A DNA stretch of 64,000 nucleotides from Moniliella sp. 'wahieum' (taxonomy: Eukaryota > Basidiomycota > Moniliellomycetes > Moniliellales > Moniliellaceae): contig RSEE01000021.1 of the NCBI GenBank assembly GCA_003971905.1, forward strand, positions 434,001 to 498,000, written 5' to 3'. Both the position numbers and the translations under genes were made by a program. The notes under the pieces were generated by a model that had not been told where the DNA came from, did no database searches, and saw only the letters and a program-made list of their open reading frames with translations. This document shows positions 22,886 through 33,631 of the stretch, in pieces. Position 1 is the stretch's first letter. The number at the start of each line of letters is the position of its first letter.

Positions 22886-23671
22886 ATGGCGCCTTTCGAT
22901 TTGGAACAGAACCAGCCGCAGGAAGTGCCTGCTGAGCTGCAAGCTGAGCTGGAGCAGCTCCAGAAGGAGGCTGCCGCTGTCGACCTGAGCATGATGACAA
23001 AGGCCATGAAGGCGCACGCGCCCCTTGACGCCAAGCGCGGGGAGATTGTTCGCAAGATCCCCCACTTCTGGGCCCAGACAGTTATGAACTCCTCGCTTGC
23101 CACTTTCCTCGACGCGGAGGATGTAGAGGCGATGGCTTACCTCGAGGACCTCAAGGTCGAATACCCTAGCCTCGAGCAGGGTGACCCCCGGCCCGTCACG
23201 ATCACCTTCACTTTCGGTGAGAACCCCTACTTCTCCAACAAAGAGCTCGTCAAGGCGTTTACCATCAAGGAGGATGCTCCCGCCCCCGAACCTGAATTTG
23301 ATCTGGCCGACGTGGCGGTGACGGAAGCTACCGAGATTGCGTGGAAGGACGATGAACACAACTTGGCCAAGAAGAACCCGCATGTCAAGGGGGAGGATGA
23401 GGACGACTTTGAACCGGGCAGCTTCTTCTCCCATTTCTTCCAGGGTACCGACCTGGAGGTGGCTGGTCCTGTGGCTACTGCCATTGTGGCGGATCTGTGG
23501 CAGCACCCGACCGGTATTTACACTGGCACTCATGACGGTGTTGACCTCGGCGCGCTGGAGTTTGAAGACTCGGATGAGGATGATGAGGACGAGGACGAAG
23601 ACGAAGACCCTGAGGCTGAGATTGATCTCGAGGAGGACGAGCGCCCGAAGAAGAAGGCGAAGAAGGACTAA
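22886..23671 (+). CDS. SET/NAP1-family histone chaperone
   Basis: Nucleosome assembly protein of the SET/Vps75 type, binding histones H2A-H2B or H3-H4. The 261-residue protein opens with an acidic/amphipathic dimerisation helix (PAELQAELEQLQKEAAAVDL). The earmuff domain follows (KIPHFWAQTVMNSSLATFLD, ITFTFGENPYFSNKELVKAF, EPGSFFSHFF), then an acidic C-terminal tail (runs of Asp/Glu from about residue 225) that ends in a basic KKKAKKD nuclear-localisation-like stretch. It reads as a single uninterrupted frame. The ATG at 22886 is preceded by a pyrimidine-rich leader and starts MAPFDLEQ; the open frame extends further upstream, but that part does not resemble the family. Confidence 0.93.
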   Translation: MAPFDLEQNQPQEVPAELQAELEQLQKEAAAVDLSMMTKAMKAHAPLDAKRGEIVRKIPHFWAQTVMNSSLATFLDAEDVEAMAYLEDLKVEYPSLEQGDPRPVTITFTFGENPYFSNKELVKAFTIKEDAPAPEPEFDLADVAVTEATEIAWKDDEHNLAKKNPHVKGEDEDDFEPGSFFSHFFQGTDLEVAGPVATAIVADLWQHPTGIYTGTHDGVDLGALEFEDSDEDDEDEDEDEDPEAEIDLEEDERPKKKAKKD

Positions 23672-24379
23672 GCAGGCCTATTATCTTTGTTTCTCAGAAT
23701 CTTATACCAGCTTACCATTTGATGTGCTGATCTAACATAAAACGTGCATAGCCGAGAAAATGCCTGTGTAGTGTAGTAGCCCGGTCGGAAGACAAACGGA
23801 TGACGGGGATGACGCGCTGAAGGAAAAGTAGGCAGGAAATCAGCAAACTGACGAGAGAAAGACCTCTTGATCTCTTGTTCCACTAATCCATTAGTGCGAG
23901 CGGGGGGATCTCCTTCATCGCTTTCCAGATTGTGGGAACGGTAATTGCTCCTTTAGCATATGTGCAGTTCATAACGCCCTCTGTGGACCACCGAGGCACT
24001 GGTAGATGTGGAGACCAACAATAGACCGTTTTTCAGTGAGAGGATTCCGAAGCGCCAGTCAAAGTGGGATTGTGTTTAAGATGGATCTGGGCAAGAATAA
24101 GTGCTTGCGTGAAGCGACTGTTGAGCAGCAGAGGCTCGGCGTACGAAAAGCAGGATGAGAGTACTAATGTGCGGGCCTTATCCACCCAGTCCTCCAATGG
24201 TCTTGTCAAACAGTCACGCAGGCAACTTCACGAGGCAATTGGCCTACTGGGCTCCCGGGTAAACAAACACCCACACTCACTCTCCCTGGAGTCGAGGACC
24301 ACTGTACTTTTTGCCTAGAAGGCAGATCTGACAGCAAGGAAGAAGTTAGGTAGTTAGGCAGGATGACGATGAAAAAAAT
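23672..24379. other. Intergenic region 3' of SET/NAP
   Basis: No gene or repeat recognised; it ends at the tRNA-Asp gene. Confidence 0.5.
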
Positions 24380-24461
24380 CTCTCCGACCGGGAATCGAAC
24401 CCGGGTCTCGTCCGAACACGTTTTTGACAGGGACGTGTCATAGCCACTAAACTATCGGAGA
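24380..24461 (-). tRNA. tRNA-Asp(GTC) with a ~10-nt intron
   Basis: Read on the minus strand from 24461: a 7-bp acceptor stem TCTCCGA/TCGGAGA, TA at positions 8-9, a D arm GTTTAGTGGCTATGAC, an anticodon stem CGTCC/GGACG, and loop CTGTCA...C with anticodon GTC. A 4-nt variable loop and T arm CCGGG-TTCGATT-CCCGG follow. The 17 nt between the anticodon-stem halves exceed a 7-nt loop by 10, placing an intron (AAAACGTGTT) at the canonical site after position 37. The discriminator base would be G (24380), as expected for tRNA-Asp. Confidence 0.92.
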
Positions 24462-25580
24462 TGTCTTAGTCAGGGCGGATCAAAACACGTCAAATTAGCA
24501 ATGCACTTGTTTTCTAAACAGCACCGAAGTTCCCCATGTCCTGAAATGGCCCAAACCCCAAACTATAACCACGAGCTTTCAGCGCCCAAGCGGATAAGAG
24601 AGGGTACAATGTTGTGGTCGAGGGGAGCACCAAGATAAGGGTGTGCGAAGTGCGCAGCAATAGTGTGATGTACTCAGTGGGGGGCTGCGTGTCCTCTGTG
24701 ATATAAGTTTTCGCGATCGAGAGGGTCTCTCTTTGGGGGCGGTCGCAGCAATATTGTACTACTGCGCACACAGGGTGTGATGGAAACTGTCCCACCACTC
24801 GTTCGCTTTTACATCCTTCCAACCTTCCAGCAAGCCTTCAGCCTCGCCTCCCTCTAACACTTCATTATTAACCTTCTCTTTGATCCACACCTCAGTTGTG
24901 GAAATCTCACTATTAGACCAAAGGCCCGTGGGGGGGGGACGGGGGTGGTACGATTGTACGTATGGCCGCGCAGAGTTTGGGATCGTGGCGCAGTGGGCAC
25001 GAGTAATATAGACTCCCCAGCCAGACACTTGCGCCCGCCTTATACAGTAGGGACAACAACAGCCTTGACGGTAAAACGTTTATAAGGCCCGCCTGACTGA
25101 TCGCATATGCTTCCTGACAATATGTTGGTTTGCGCCCTTCGCTACTGATTTTACAACTAACAGTGCAACCACCCGCATGCCCATCCTGAGGGCCGTTTTG
25201 TTCCCCGGACGAGAGCACATCCCGATCTTTTAACATCGGCTGACCCCGTTTTGACCTCTTTTCCAACGCCTCCCACCTTTTATTCACACTACTGTATTAT
25301 GGTGCCTACATGCAAGAAGGTCTTCCACCTCGGTTGCCGATTTGATTGGATCATCTTCCAATGTACTTTGTACATACAACCAAGAGCTCTGGAAACACCA
25401 ACAACCTTTTCAGCTATCTATCGCGCCCCAGCCCCACTTGCAAGAAGCCGTACTAAATGTGAGCGATATGGAAGAGCTCCACCCACAAAAGGTTGATGTA
25501 TTCGGTGAAGATGGCGTTCCGAGCATTAGCCATCAGGGGCGAATTGGGTTCCAGAGTCAGGGCAGGGCTCATACCAGCAC
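24462..25580. other. Intergenic region, nothing clear
   Basis: Short open frames on both strands only. A minus-strand frame ending at 25453 and a plus-strand frame at 25342-25584 overlap and cannot be told apart. The plus frame could be an upstream exon of the candidate gene that follows. Confidence 0.4.
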
Positions 25581-26625
25581 TTGAATGCTGTTGACCCATC
25601 CTTACCAGCATGGCTGAAGTGCTTGCTCCAAGCAGACTCATCTTCAATGGGCGTGCCCTTCCATCCCGTATTCCCTCAGGGGAGTATCTTTCCAGACAGC
25701 AAGTCTGATTTGGATGCCCTCCCGCTCGTTTCTACTCCTGATGGCACACAAGGGTGTGACCCGATGGTGTATCCACACTCCACTACCATGATCCTTGGAC
25801 AGAACAGGATATGCTCTTCCTCATTTGCCAAGACCGAGCATCAGGCGCCCATACTCTCTCAAAGGAGGCGACACGGAAAGCGAACAAAGTCCACTTGGAA
25901 CACTTTAAAAAACGTCCAAGAGATGATGGCAAACCCGTATGTGCTATACTACCCTCGCCCAGGTAAAAAGGGTGTGACAGCAAGAAATCATGCCCATCCC
26001 CTCCTGACCTCATCAACGCCGATGGATTGATGACCTACATCCCCCAGAGGAACAAGCGATTTCGCAACAGAGGCTCTTGGTGCGTTCCACTTTTTCCTGT
26101 TGATATGAGTCCTATACTAACTCTTCCCCCATCACACAAAGTTGCACCTGCGCGAACCGCTGTATCGCTGGCTCGGCGTCAAGCGAGTTTCGTCAGTTGC
26201 GCTCCGAGGAGCCCAAAGGGTGGGTGAAACGGCGTGCCTACGCCGCCGACGACAGTTCGATGGGAAAGGGAGGTCTTCAATCTTGACTACGAGACTCGTA
26301 ATACTACAAGGCCAATGCTGCCTTGATGGACAAAATGGTCGATTGGGGGATGAAGCTGGTGGCGCGGCAGTCGGAGGTCTATGGCGTTGTCCACGGCATC
26401 CTGAGACGTGAACATGTGGAGGACGTATGCAAGGATCTGCTGGACTCTGCCCGGTCGGGCTTTCGCCTGGCGGTACGCTTGCGAGCGCAAGCAGCCGCAA
26501 CGCCTCTTCTGACCGCACCTGGCCTATCCCAATGGCAACCAGATGGCAGTGAGAGGGAAACGGTACTGCGTACCATACCTCAGGACTTGATTAAGATGGC
26601 GATATGCATGAGTGCCCGAAGCTGA
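25581..26625 (+). CDS. Unrecognised candidate gene
   Basis: Probably coding but not recognised. A 149-codon frame (25581-26030) is followed by what looks like a real intron end (TACTAACTC...ACACAAAG, acceptor at about 26142). The next exon is plausible in a Cys-containing frame (TCANRCIAGSASSEF, then RRAYAADDSSMGKGG) and a third stretch (26323-26620) is predicted helical (LMDKMVDWGMKLVARQSEVY). Around the first exon end, one frame gives CDSKKSCPSPPDLINADGL, so four Cys (CxxxxxC ... CxxxC) could form a small metal-binding site. The frame breaks at least twice, as in other genes here. Start, end and strand are inferred. Confidence 0.35.
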
Positions 26626-27830
26626 GGTTAATGATTAAGCATGGTGGGAAGACCGAGCTCATGCGCTCATGTAACTAGTAACTGCGGGCGTACCGACGGA
26701 TAATATTGATGCGTGACGGGGAACGAGGTAGCTTTGCGTTCTTCGTGTGGGCGTTTCTATCATTCTGAAAAGCGGCTCCGCCTCTGCATTCCAATTGGTT
26801 GGGCGGGTATTGGCGGCGACGGCCACCGCTGGCCACCACAGGTCACCGGTCACCCCGGTCACCGCCCCAGTCGGCGCTGACGTGTGACATGTGACGATGA
26901 GCGCTTTCTGAACGTGTGGAAATGAGAGACAGCCCCTCGCGCCTAGCTATATCATGTCCTCACGGAGATGACAGTTTTGATGGATGATTGATGCATGATG
27001 ATCGGTAACAGGTAACGCGTAGCGCGTAACGCCTGACGCGTGACGCTGAGGATGACGCGTGACGATGAAGACTAGATGGCGCTCAGTATGTGCTCAGTCT
27101 CTAATTAGCGCTTAGCCCGTCAGTGTCCGGACCGGGCCAGGTTATATCCGGCGCAACGTGGCATCGGCCCAGTGTACTGTTTACCGCCCGGGCCGGAAAA
27201 AGAGACCATGCATCATGCATCATGCATTACTCATCCCATCAGGCTGGCCAGGCCCCAGGGCCTCAGGCTCTCAGGATCTCAGGCCTCAGGTGAGGTGCCT
27301 ACCCGCACCAGCGAAGTCTGGTCACACTAATCACCCAGTCACCAGCAAAGCTACTGGCTGCCAGTCACTAGTCACTGATGGATCGCTGATGATGTCATCG
27401 ATTACCAAGGCACTGCCTCACAGAACATCGTTGCCGTCATGACTCCGCCATCTCGATCACCGATGAGAGGCTAGAGGCTGGGCGCCCCGGTGCTCAGCCC
27501 AGATCATCGGTCGCAGGGCATCATCGATCGCCATGCGCCAGCAGGCACCCCGCGCGTCCGCAGCCTTTGGGCAACTCTCCCACGGCAATGACCGGTGACC
27601 GGTGACCGGTGACCACCTGCGCCAACCCTGCGCCCCCGCCGCCCCCGCAAACAGGCTCATCGATCTCATCGGTGAACGTGAGTAGTGCCAACGCAGGCAT
27701 AAGCGCTAGCCTAACAAAACAATCCACCTTGCTCCCTTGCCTCCCCCTCACCACCGTTGCTGCCGCCACCACCGCCCCAGAACTCCCCTCCCCTCCATCT
27801 GCTCTGTTTCCCAACCAACCCGACGTAAGC
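26626..27830. other. Repeat-rich intergenic region
   Basis: No gene. It carries GGTCACCGGTCACC words (about 26838-26862), a GTAACGCG/GTGACGCG series (27005-27070), GCATCATGCATCATGCAT (about 27209-27227), CCTCAGG/CTCAGG words (27255-27290), AGTCACTAGTCACTGATGG (about 27362-27380) and GGTGACCGGTGACCGGTGACC (27591-27612). The last array is about 220 bp upstream of the MCAT-like start. Confidence 0.6.
27591..27612. repeat. GGTGACC tandem
   Basis: Three tandem copies of CGGTGAC, the reverse-complement form of the GTCACCG word seen at 7491 and 21949. Confidence 0.85.
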
Positions 27831-29799
27831 ATGCTTGTTTGCCTTGCTCGGCGCGTTTGTGCGCCACGACCCACTCCCCGGCACACCTGTGCCTTTTCGA
27901 CAATTGCCGACATCCGCCTCCCCAGCGACCTCCCCCTCCCTAGAGGGTGGCAACGGGGCGATACCAAGCCTCCGATTCCCATCCCAGCGAGGAATTGTTG
28001 GGTGTTCCGGAAAAGGCGCAACACCCAACTATGGACGACGAAACCGAATCCGCCACCTCTTGGCAGCACGGAGGCGAATCATGCCCCTGGGCTGCGTGCC
28101 ATGCGGGAGCAAGTCGAGAAGCAACAAGGCGCCAACTATGTCCATGAAGTGTGTATCCCTTTTCTCTTCCACTGAACAAAATGCTGACTCCCCTTCAGTA
28201 CTCTCCATCGACACGGACGAAGCGTCCCTTGCCTCAACATACATACTTCTCGTCTCCCATGGGAGTAGTCTAGCTGCTGGGTTGGGGGGTTCCACCGCCA
28301 GCGAACTCAAGAGGAAGAGGACGGCCTTGATTTTTGCAGGGCAAGGGGCACAGTACATTGGGATGGCACAAAAGCTCTACCAGACCTTTGGAGCAGCGCA
28401 AAAAGTTTGGCTTGACGCAGAAGAGGCCCTATCACGCCCGTTTAATCCCTCATCGCGTCCCAATGGCTTACCGGAGTTTGCCTCCCCAACGCAACGAGCC
28501 GCATTCGAGGCTGCACTGGCCACTACCTCATACGCCGACCCCGCTCGTGAAGGGAAAGGGCAGCATGGTTGGCTCCGCGATACGGTTTTTCATGGTGATC
28601 AACTTAACCTGACTCGTGCCGAAAATGCATGGCCGCCGTTTTTACGGCAACCATCACTTTCCTCGAGGTGCTTAAAAAGGAATTTGCTGTTGATCTGGTC
28701 GCGGATCATGTGGATGCGGTGGCCGGACACGGGCTGGGTAACCTGGCCTCACTTGTCACTGCAGGCTCGCTGGAGTTTACGGACGGGGTACGGTTGATGG
28801 CCACTTCGGCTTGGCCTCGACGATGCACTTGCGAACCCACCCTACCTTCTCTCCGCCAGACAATCACCACCCCTAAGTGCCTATGATTCCTGGGGTTTCC
28901 TGGGCGAAGGGGGTGCCCGTCCGTTGATGTGCGCAGTGATGCTTCAACCCGGAAGACTGCATGCGGCCCTGATGGAGGTGGAAATGGCGGCGACTGACTT
29001 GGCTGCTGGCTCGGTGGAGGGGATTGCGAAGGGCGGGTACGCCGAAGTGGCCAACGTCAATTCGTCTATGCAACTAGTTTTGGGGGGCACCAGGGAGGCG
29101 GTACTTTACGTGGCGGACCGACTTCGCATCAAGGGGTACGGAGCGAAAGCCGTCAACCTGCCTGTGTCCGGACCGTGGTTCACGAGCAAGATGCAGGGCG
29201 CTGCCGACTTTACTCGGCCGGCAGTGGCGAACCTGCCGCTTGCCTCTCCTCAAGGCTTTAATGTTGTCAGCCCCTACACTGGCGACTGGCTTCCCACAAG
29301 CGACCTCGTGCGGCAGGACTTGCATAATGCCTTGGCCAAGCCGGTGCGGTGGATGGGGGCGATCGAGTCCCTCCTGGCGAGTGGGGTGGAGCGGTTCATC
29401 TGTTTGGGACCAGGACGGGCTTGTGCCCACTTGCTCAGCAAGGAACTGGCCTATCGTGACCAGATCGCGCGTCACCTTACTCGCCGTGGACTGGGGCAAC
29501 CACCTCAGGCCGAGTATGAGGTCTGGTCAGTCGCTTCGACCGAAGATATTGTCCAGCTGGGTGGCCAGCTCCAGCACCTGTCATTTGCTCACCGGTCGGA
29601 ACCCTCGCGCCAGCTACCGCTGCCAGGCTGTGTTGTAGCTAGCTTGCTTGTTCTTTATGCACTCTGGCCTGTCCGCCTCCCAAGGGGCGCTCCTTGGCTA
29701 CCATTTGTAAGACTACTTCCACATGACGTTCGCATTCTTCACCCTCTCGTACTTACCTGTACACCCCAACCAGGCCGGCGGGTTGCTTCAGAGCGATAG
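27831..29799 (+). CDS. Malonyl-CoA:ACP transacylase (MCAT)-like protein lacking catalytic Ser and His
   Basis: Homolog of mitochondrial MCAT (Mct1/FabD), which loads malonyl onto ACP for type II fatty acid synthesis. A basic, acidic-residue-free presequence (MLVCLARRVCAPRPTPRHTC) suggests mitochondrial import. An intron lies at 28149-28198. The acyltransferase fold is clear: ALIFAGQGAQYIGMAQKLY (oxyanion-loop Gln present), TRAENA, VDAVAGHGLGNLASLVTAGS, NSSMQLVLGGTREAV, KAVNLPVSGPWFTSKMQGAA, NALAKPVRWMGAIESLLASG and FICLGPG. The nucleophile elbow is GHGLGN instead of GHSLGE, so the Ser codon position (28731-28733) is Gly. The catalytic His of the PFH motif (29179-29181) is Phe. These are codon changes, not length errors. 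Frame slips occur near 28260-28320, 28630 and 28800-28920. The C-terminal end after about 29640 is uncertain. Confidence 0.85.
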
Positions 29800-30081
29800 A
29801 TGTAGGCGTTGTGCGACAACCTCGGCAGCGTAAAGGCTAGCGAAGGCTTGAGGCGTAGATGGCCCTGAGGGCCTCAGTCTGAGTGAGGTCAGGGCTCTCG
29901 AGTGAGGAGGGCAGCGTAAGCGTGACCATTCAGGCTGATGGGCAGGCAGCGGAAGAAGAGCGGAATTGGACGTTGAGAGGTACTAGGCAGGGGCGATCGC
30001 AGGGTCGGCGCTGGCTGGCGGTCGGCCCAGAGCAGCCGATTGGCGGGGAAGATTGCAATCGACGAAAATTAATCCCACCTC

Positions 30082-30877
30082 ATGGCCTCATCTGGGCTCC
30101 AAGCATGCTTGCCCCAATCGCCTGCGGGTGGACACCAACCACAGGGGGCTCGCCAGCTTTTGCTTTACCTGCCTCTAGTTCCATGGCACCAGTGGCGACA
30201 AAAGACGGTGCAAGGACGTCCGCCTGGCAGCCTTCTTCGCCCCCTATACAAACAGCGGAACAAAGAGCTCTTCGCCCCCGCTGCAACCGTCTGACGAAGG
30301 AAGTGCCGAGCCCGGGCCGAGCCCTCGCCTGGTCCAGAAGCCCATTTCGCTCCCGAGCCGGAACAAGTGGAAGAGGAAGAGCTGATGGAAGGATCATCCC
30401 ATCCCTCTATCTCCGACTTCTCCTCCTGATCTACCATCTACTGCCTTTCCAATTCAAACCTCAGCCTTATCACTTTCGTATGCGACCCGTCGGTCTAGGC
30501 AACGACTCTCTGCCCGTTCTCGGCAACGGCCGTATCCAAGAACCTCCCTCTCTCCACAAAGAGCGGAACCGGAGGCACCACGCATGGCTTTACCTCCAGA
30601 TGGCCTGTTCTCAGCGATCGATCCGCCGTCCACACCCTAACTCAGATTCGTATTTCTCTGCACGCATGTTCTGCGCCAAGCATCCGAAATCCTGGACCAG
30701 TCCGAGAGGTTCTTGACTGAGGGTGACAATTTTGCAGCGCTCCGTCCCTACTTTCATGGAGTCGAAACCTTGTCCGCACATACAATCTCGAACGCTCCAG
30801 ACGCTAAGTATTCACATCTGGCCCCAGGTTCTTTCAATCGACCGAGACCGATCGGCTTGGCCACTCTTCTAGTCTAG
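30082..30877 (+). CDS. Unrecognised candidate gene
   Basis: Coding potential without a known family. After MASSGLQAC a one-base shift gives a Cys/His-bearing segment (RLRVDTNHRGLASFCFTC, then DKRRCKDVRLAAFF; about 30110-30240) resembling a small zinc-binding motif. A Pro/Ser-rich middle follows. A clean 64-codon end from about 30685 (SEILDQSERFLTEGDNF, ALRPYFHGVETLSAH) stops at 30875-30877, convergent with and about 130 bp from the histone deacetylase stop. At least three frame changes are needed. The stops could instead mean a pseudogene. Confidence 0.38.
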
Positions 30878-31003
30878 ACTCTGTATGTACACACCACCAC
30901 CATGTCATGTAGCGACTGGACACATAGCGCAGCAGATAGCGATCCCTTTGAGGGTGGCGTATAAAGACCAAAGGCATACATGCAGGCTTTGTTCAAGCCA
31001 AGA

Positions 31004-32744
31004 TCAAGCTTCCGCCATTTCCACGTCCCCGTCGTCCACAGTCCCGTTGGGGGCTCCAGGATTTGGGCTTGGGCTCTCTTTGTCCCCGGTCGTACCGTTG
31101 GCCTGAGGGGTAGATGCGACCGTGGGTCGGTGGCTTGCGCTGGTATCGAGGGCACCTGGCTTGCAGGTACACCATTCAAGGGGGAGTGCTGCGGTGGCTC
31201 CGAGTCCGCAACAGGGTCAGTGCGATTGCGTCGGCCCGGATCCCCACGGAGATCGTCTTCATCGTCCGATTCGTCGAGAGACGGGTGCCCTCGTTTCCGT
31301 CCCGCATGAGTGGGCGTCGTGCTACTCTGCGGCCCATGAGCTGCAGCCCGGTCCTCAGCCATCTCACGATCAATTTGGTCCCGCTCATCCAGACTGATCT
31401 CTTCGCCTTCATCATTAAGTTGAAACCGTTCGGGAGGATGGTGCATTTGAACACTAGGCACGGGCGCAGCTCGCTCAAGTGGCGAAAGACAATTTCCTTC
31501 GTCCGTTGCAACGAGGCCGGCGTATTCCGATTGGGCATGTTGTTCGCCAATACGTTGAGCTGATAGTCCGGACGAAGTACTCGTAATATTCGCTCACCGG
31601 GATTTGGGGCGACATCTCTTGCCCGGCTGCGATCCCCGTCTCATATGCCCAGGTACGGGAGACATTTCGGATGGTGTATCCCCCCGCCTCCAACCATGAG
31701 GGTGGGTAGGCAATGACTTGACAAACTTGACGCAGTTTGCGTGTCCGTGCATCGAGAGGTTGAACGGCCCGATTCGATCTCCGGCCAACGAGTCGGAACC
31801 GCATTGCAGAACCACCGCCCCGGGAGCATACGTCTCCATAATCCGGGTAATGGTCGGCTCAAACACCGATTGGTAGTTGGCGTCCGTAATGCCGTCCCGG
31901 AGGGGAAAGTTGACAGCGAGTATTTTCCCTTGCCTATGCCCACATCCGAAATGTCACCCGTACCTGGGAAGAACTCCCCGTATTTGTGGAAAGAACACGT
32001 CATCACCCGATCGGTAGTGAGAAATGCTTCCTCCACCCCGTCGCCATGGTGCACATCAATCATGTACAGCACGCGTTGGTGGTACCGAAGCAGCTCGAGG
32101 ATTCCGAGCACATGTCGTTCACGTAACAGAACCCACTCGCTTCGCACTTCTTTGCATGGTGGAGTCCGCCGGCCCAGTTGACGGCAATGTCGCACTTGTC
32201 TCGCGACAGCCGAGCGGCGCCCTCCATCGACCCCCGGCCGAGATGGAGCAATAGTCAAATAGGCCGTCGAAAAGGGGGCAGTCATCGCCAATGTTGTACT
32301 TGTTGACCTCCTTCCCGTAGTTGCTCACCAGGCTAGGCGTGACACGGTATAGAAATTCAACATACTCATCAGTGTGAAATTGGGACATTTCGCGCTTCGT
32401 CGCGGGTTTAGCTCGCTAGCGGAACCGTCTTAGTATCCCAGATTACGCACGCGTGGGGGAAGGAAAACATACGAAGATTTCCATATGTTTGTACAGCCCA
32501 TAGTTCATCACAAGCGAATGGGCCATGCGGATGCGCGTGGGCTTCATGGGGTGACCCGTGCCGTAGTGAAAGTTGCCAATGTCCGTGTCGAAAAGTAGCA
32601 GACACGTGGATCGCGCGCCCTCTTCGTCGCACCGCTGGCGGGGAGTGGTTGGAGCAGCCCCGAAGACATATACGTCGGCGGCTCAAATATGGTCGACGTG
32701 TGTGCTGTCGGCTGCGGGTTGGGTGGCAGAAGTGTGTCGGACAT
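31004..32744 (-). CDS. Class I histone deacetylase, RPD3/HDAC1 type
   Basis: Zn-dependent lysine deacetylase of Sin3/Rpd3-type corepressor complexes. From the N-terminus: VCYF and [52 protein letters not shown], then [20 protein letters not shown] (the charge-relay His pair), [17 protein letters not shown] (metal-binding Asp/His), [24 protein letters not shown] and [14 protein letters not shown]. The C-terminal tail is acidic and low complexity ([14 protein letters not shown]). A frame shift near the end restores a typical fungal terminus GDVEMAEA with stop at 31004-31006; without it the frame runs on to 30874. Several other length errors occur (for example near 31600, 31900 and 32130-32330), and an intron lies near 32400-32470. 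Start ATG 32744. It is divergent from the V-ATPase F gene, with 302 bp between start codons. Confidence 0.95.
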
Positions 32745-33046
32745 GGTCGGGACGCGTGTGCAAAAGCACGGACCGATGGGGCGGGCCGACGGTTAGTGGT
32801 TGGTGGCCGTGGCTTGGTCTGTATTAGTCCTGGATTGGCTTGTAGGTGTCGAGGGGGCGGAACTACAGGGACTATTTCGATTGTTCGATTGTCTATTGAT
32901 TGATTAGCGCCTTGCATTTAACCAACTAACGGGGCGGAATGCGGAATTGCGTTCGCTGCGCCTACCTGTCGAACTCGGTGTCGATATCGGCCACCCTCTC
33001 CCAACCCCTCGTCCTCCAACCAGCGACGGTGGGGCCCAGGAGCACC
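32745..33046. promoter_or_regulatory. Bidirectional promoter region, HDAC / VMA7
   Basis: The 302 bp between the divergent start codons must hold both promoters. No TATA box is obvious. A TTGATTGATTAG-like A/T patch lies at about 32895-32910. Confidence 0.45.
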
Positions 33047-33466
33047 ATGTCGCACGCCCCCTCCGGCGCTGCCGATCGTACCCTCCTCGCTCTTATTACG
33101 GATGAGGACAGCACCACTGGCCTCCTCCTTGCGGGCGTAGGAAACATTGACGATGACGGCAGCAAGAACTTCTTCATTGTCGAGCCCCGCACCGCGACGG
33201 CCGATATCGAAGCTGCCTTCCACGAGTATACCGAGGAGAGAACGACATTGCGATTGTGTTGATCAATCAGCACATTGCTGAACGTATCCGTCCTCTGGTC
33301 GACAAGTACACCCAGGCCTTCCCTGCTCTCCTGGATTCCGTCCAAGGACCATCCCTACGACCCCTCTAAGGATTCCGTCCTACGCCGCGTGCAAAAGGTG
33401 TGTATCTCCCTCGCAATTCTGGATCTGTCATCTAACGTATTACTCTTGCAGCTGTTTGGCGAGTAA
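33047..33466 (+). CDS. VMA7: V-type ATPase subunit F
   Basis: Subunit F of the V1 central stalk, which couples ATP hydrolysis to vacuolar acidification. The 120-residue family pattern is nearly complete: [79 protein letters not shown] and the terminal LFGE. An intron lies at 33398-33451 (GTGTGT...TTGCAG). Two small length errors interrupt it: one base is missing at 33240/33241 before NDIA, and two are missing at about 33333-33335 before IPSKDH. In such an invariant, essential protein these are best read as sequence errors. Convergent with the p24 gene 165 bp downstream. Confidence 0.96.
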
Positions 33467-33631
33467 CACATCTGTTTTTGGTGTCTTTCTACTTCTTCGC
33501 TCATTTGGTTAGCTTGGGCCTGTCCGGCGTACCAATGTATCCACCTCTCTAGACCAAATGAGAGTAATGATTCGTATCGGGTTTTGACTACCATCAAACC
33601 AGAGTAGCAGGGAGATGGTCGAAGGCAGAGT

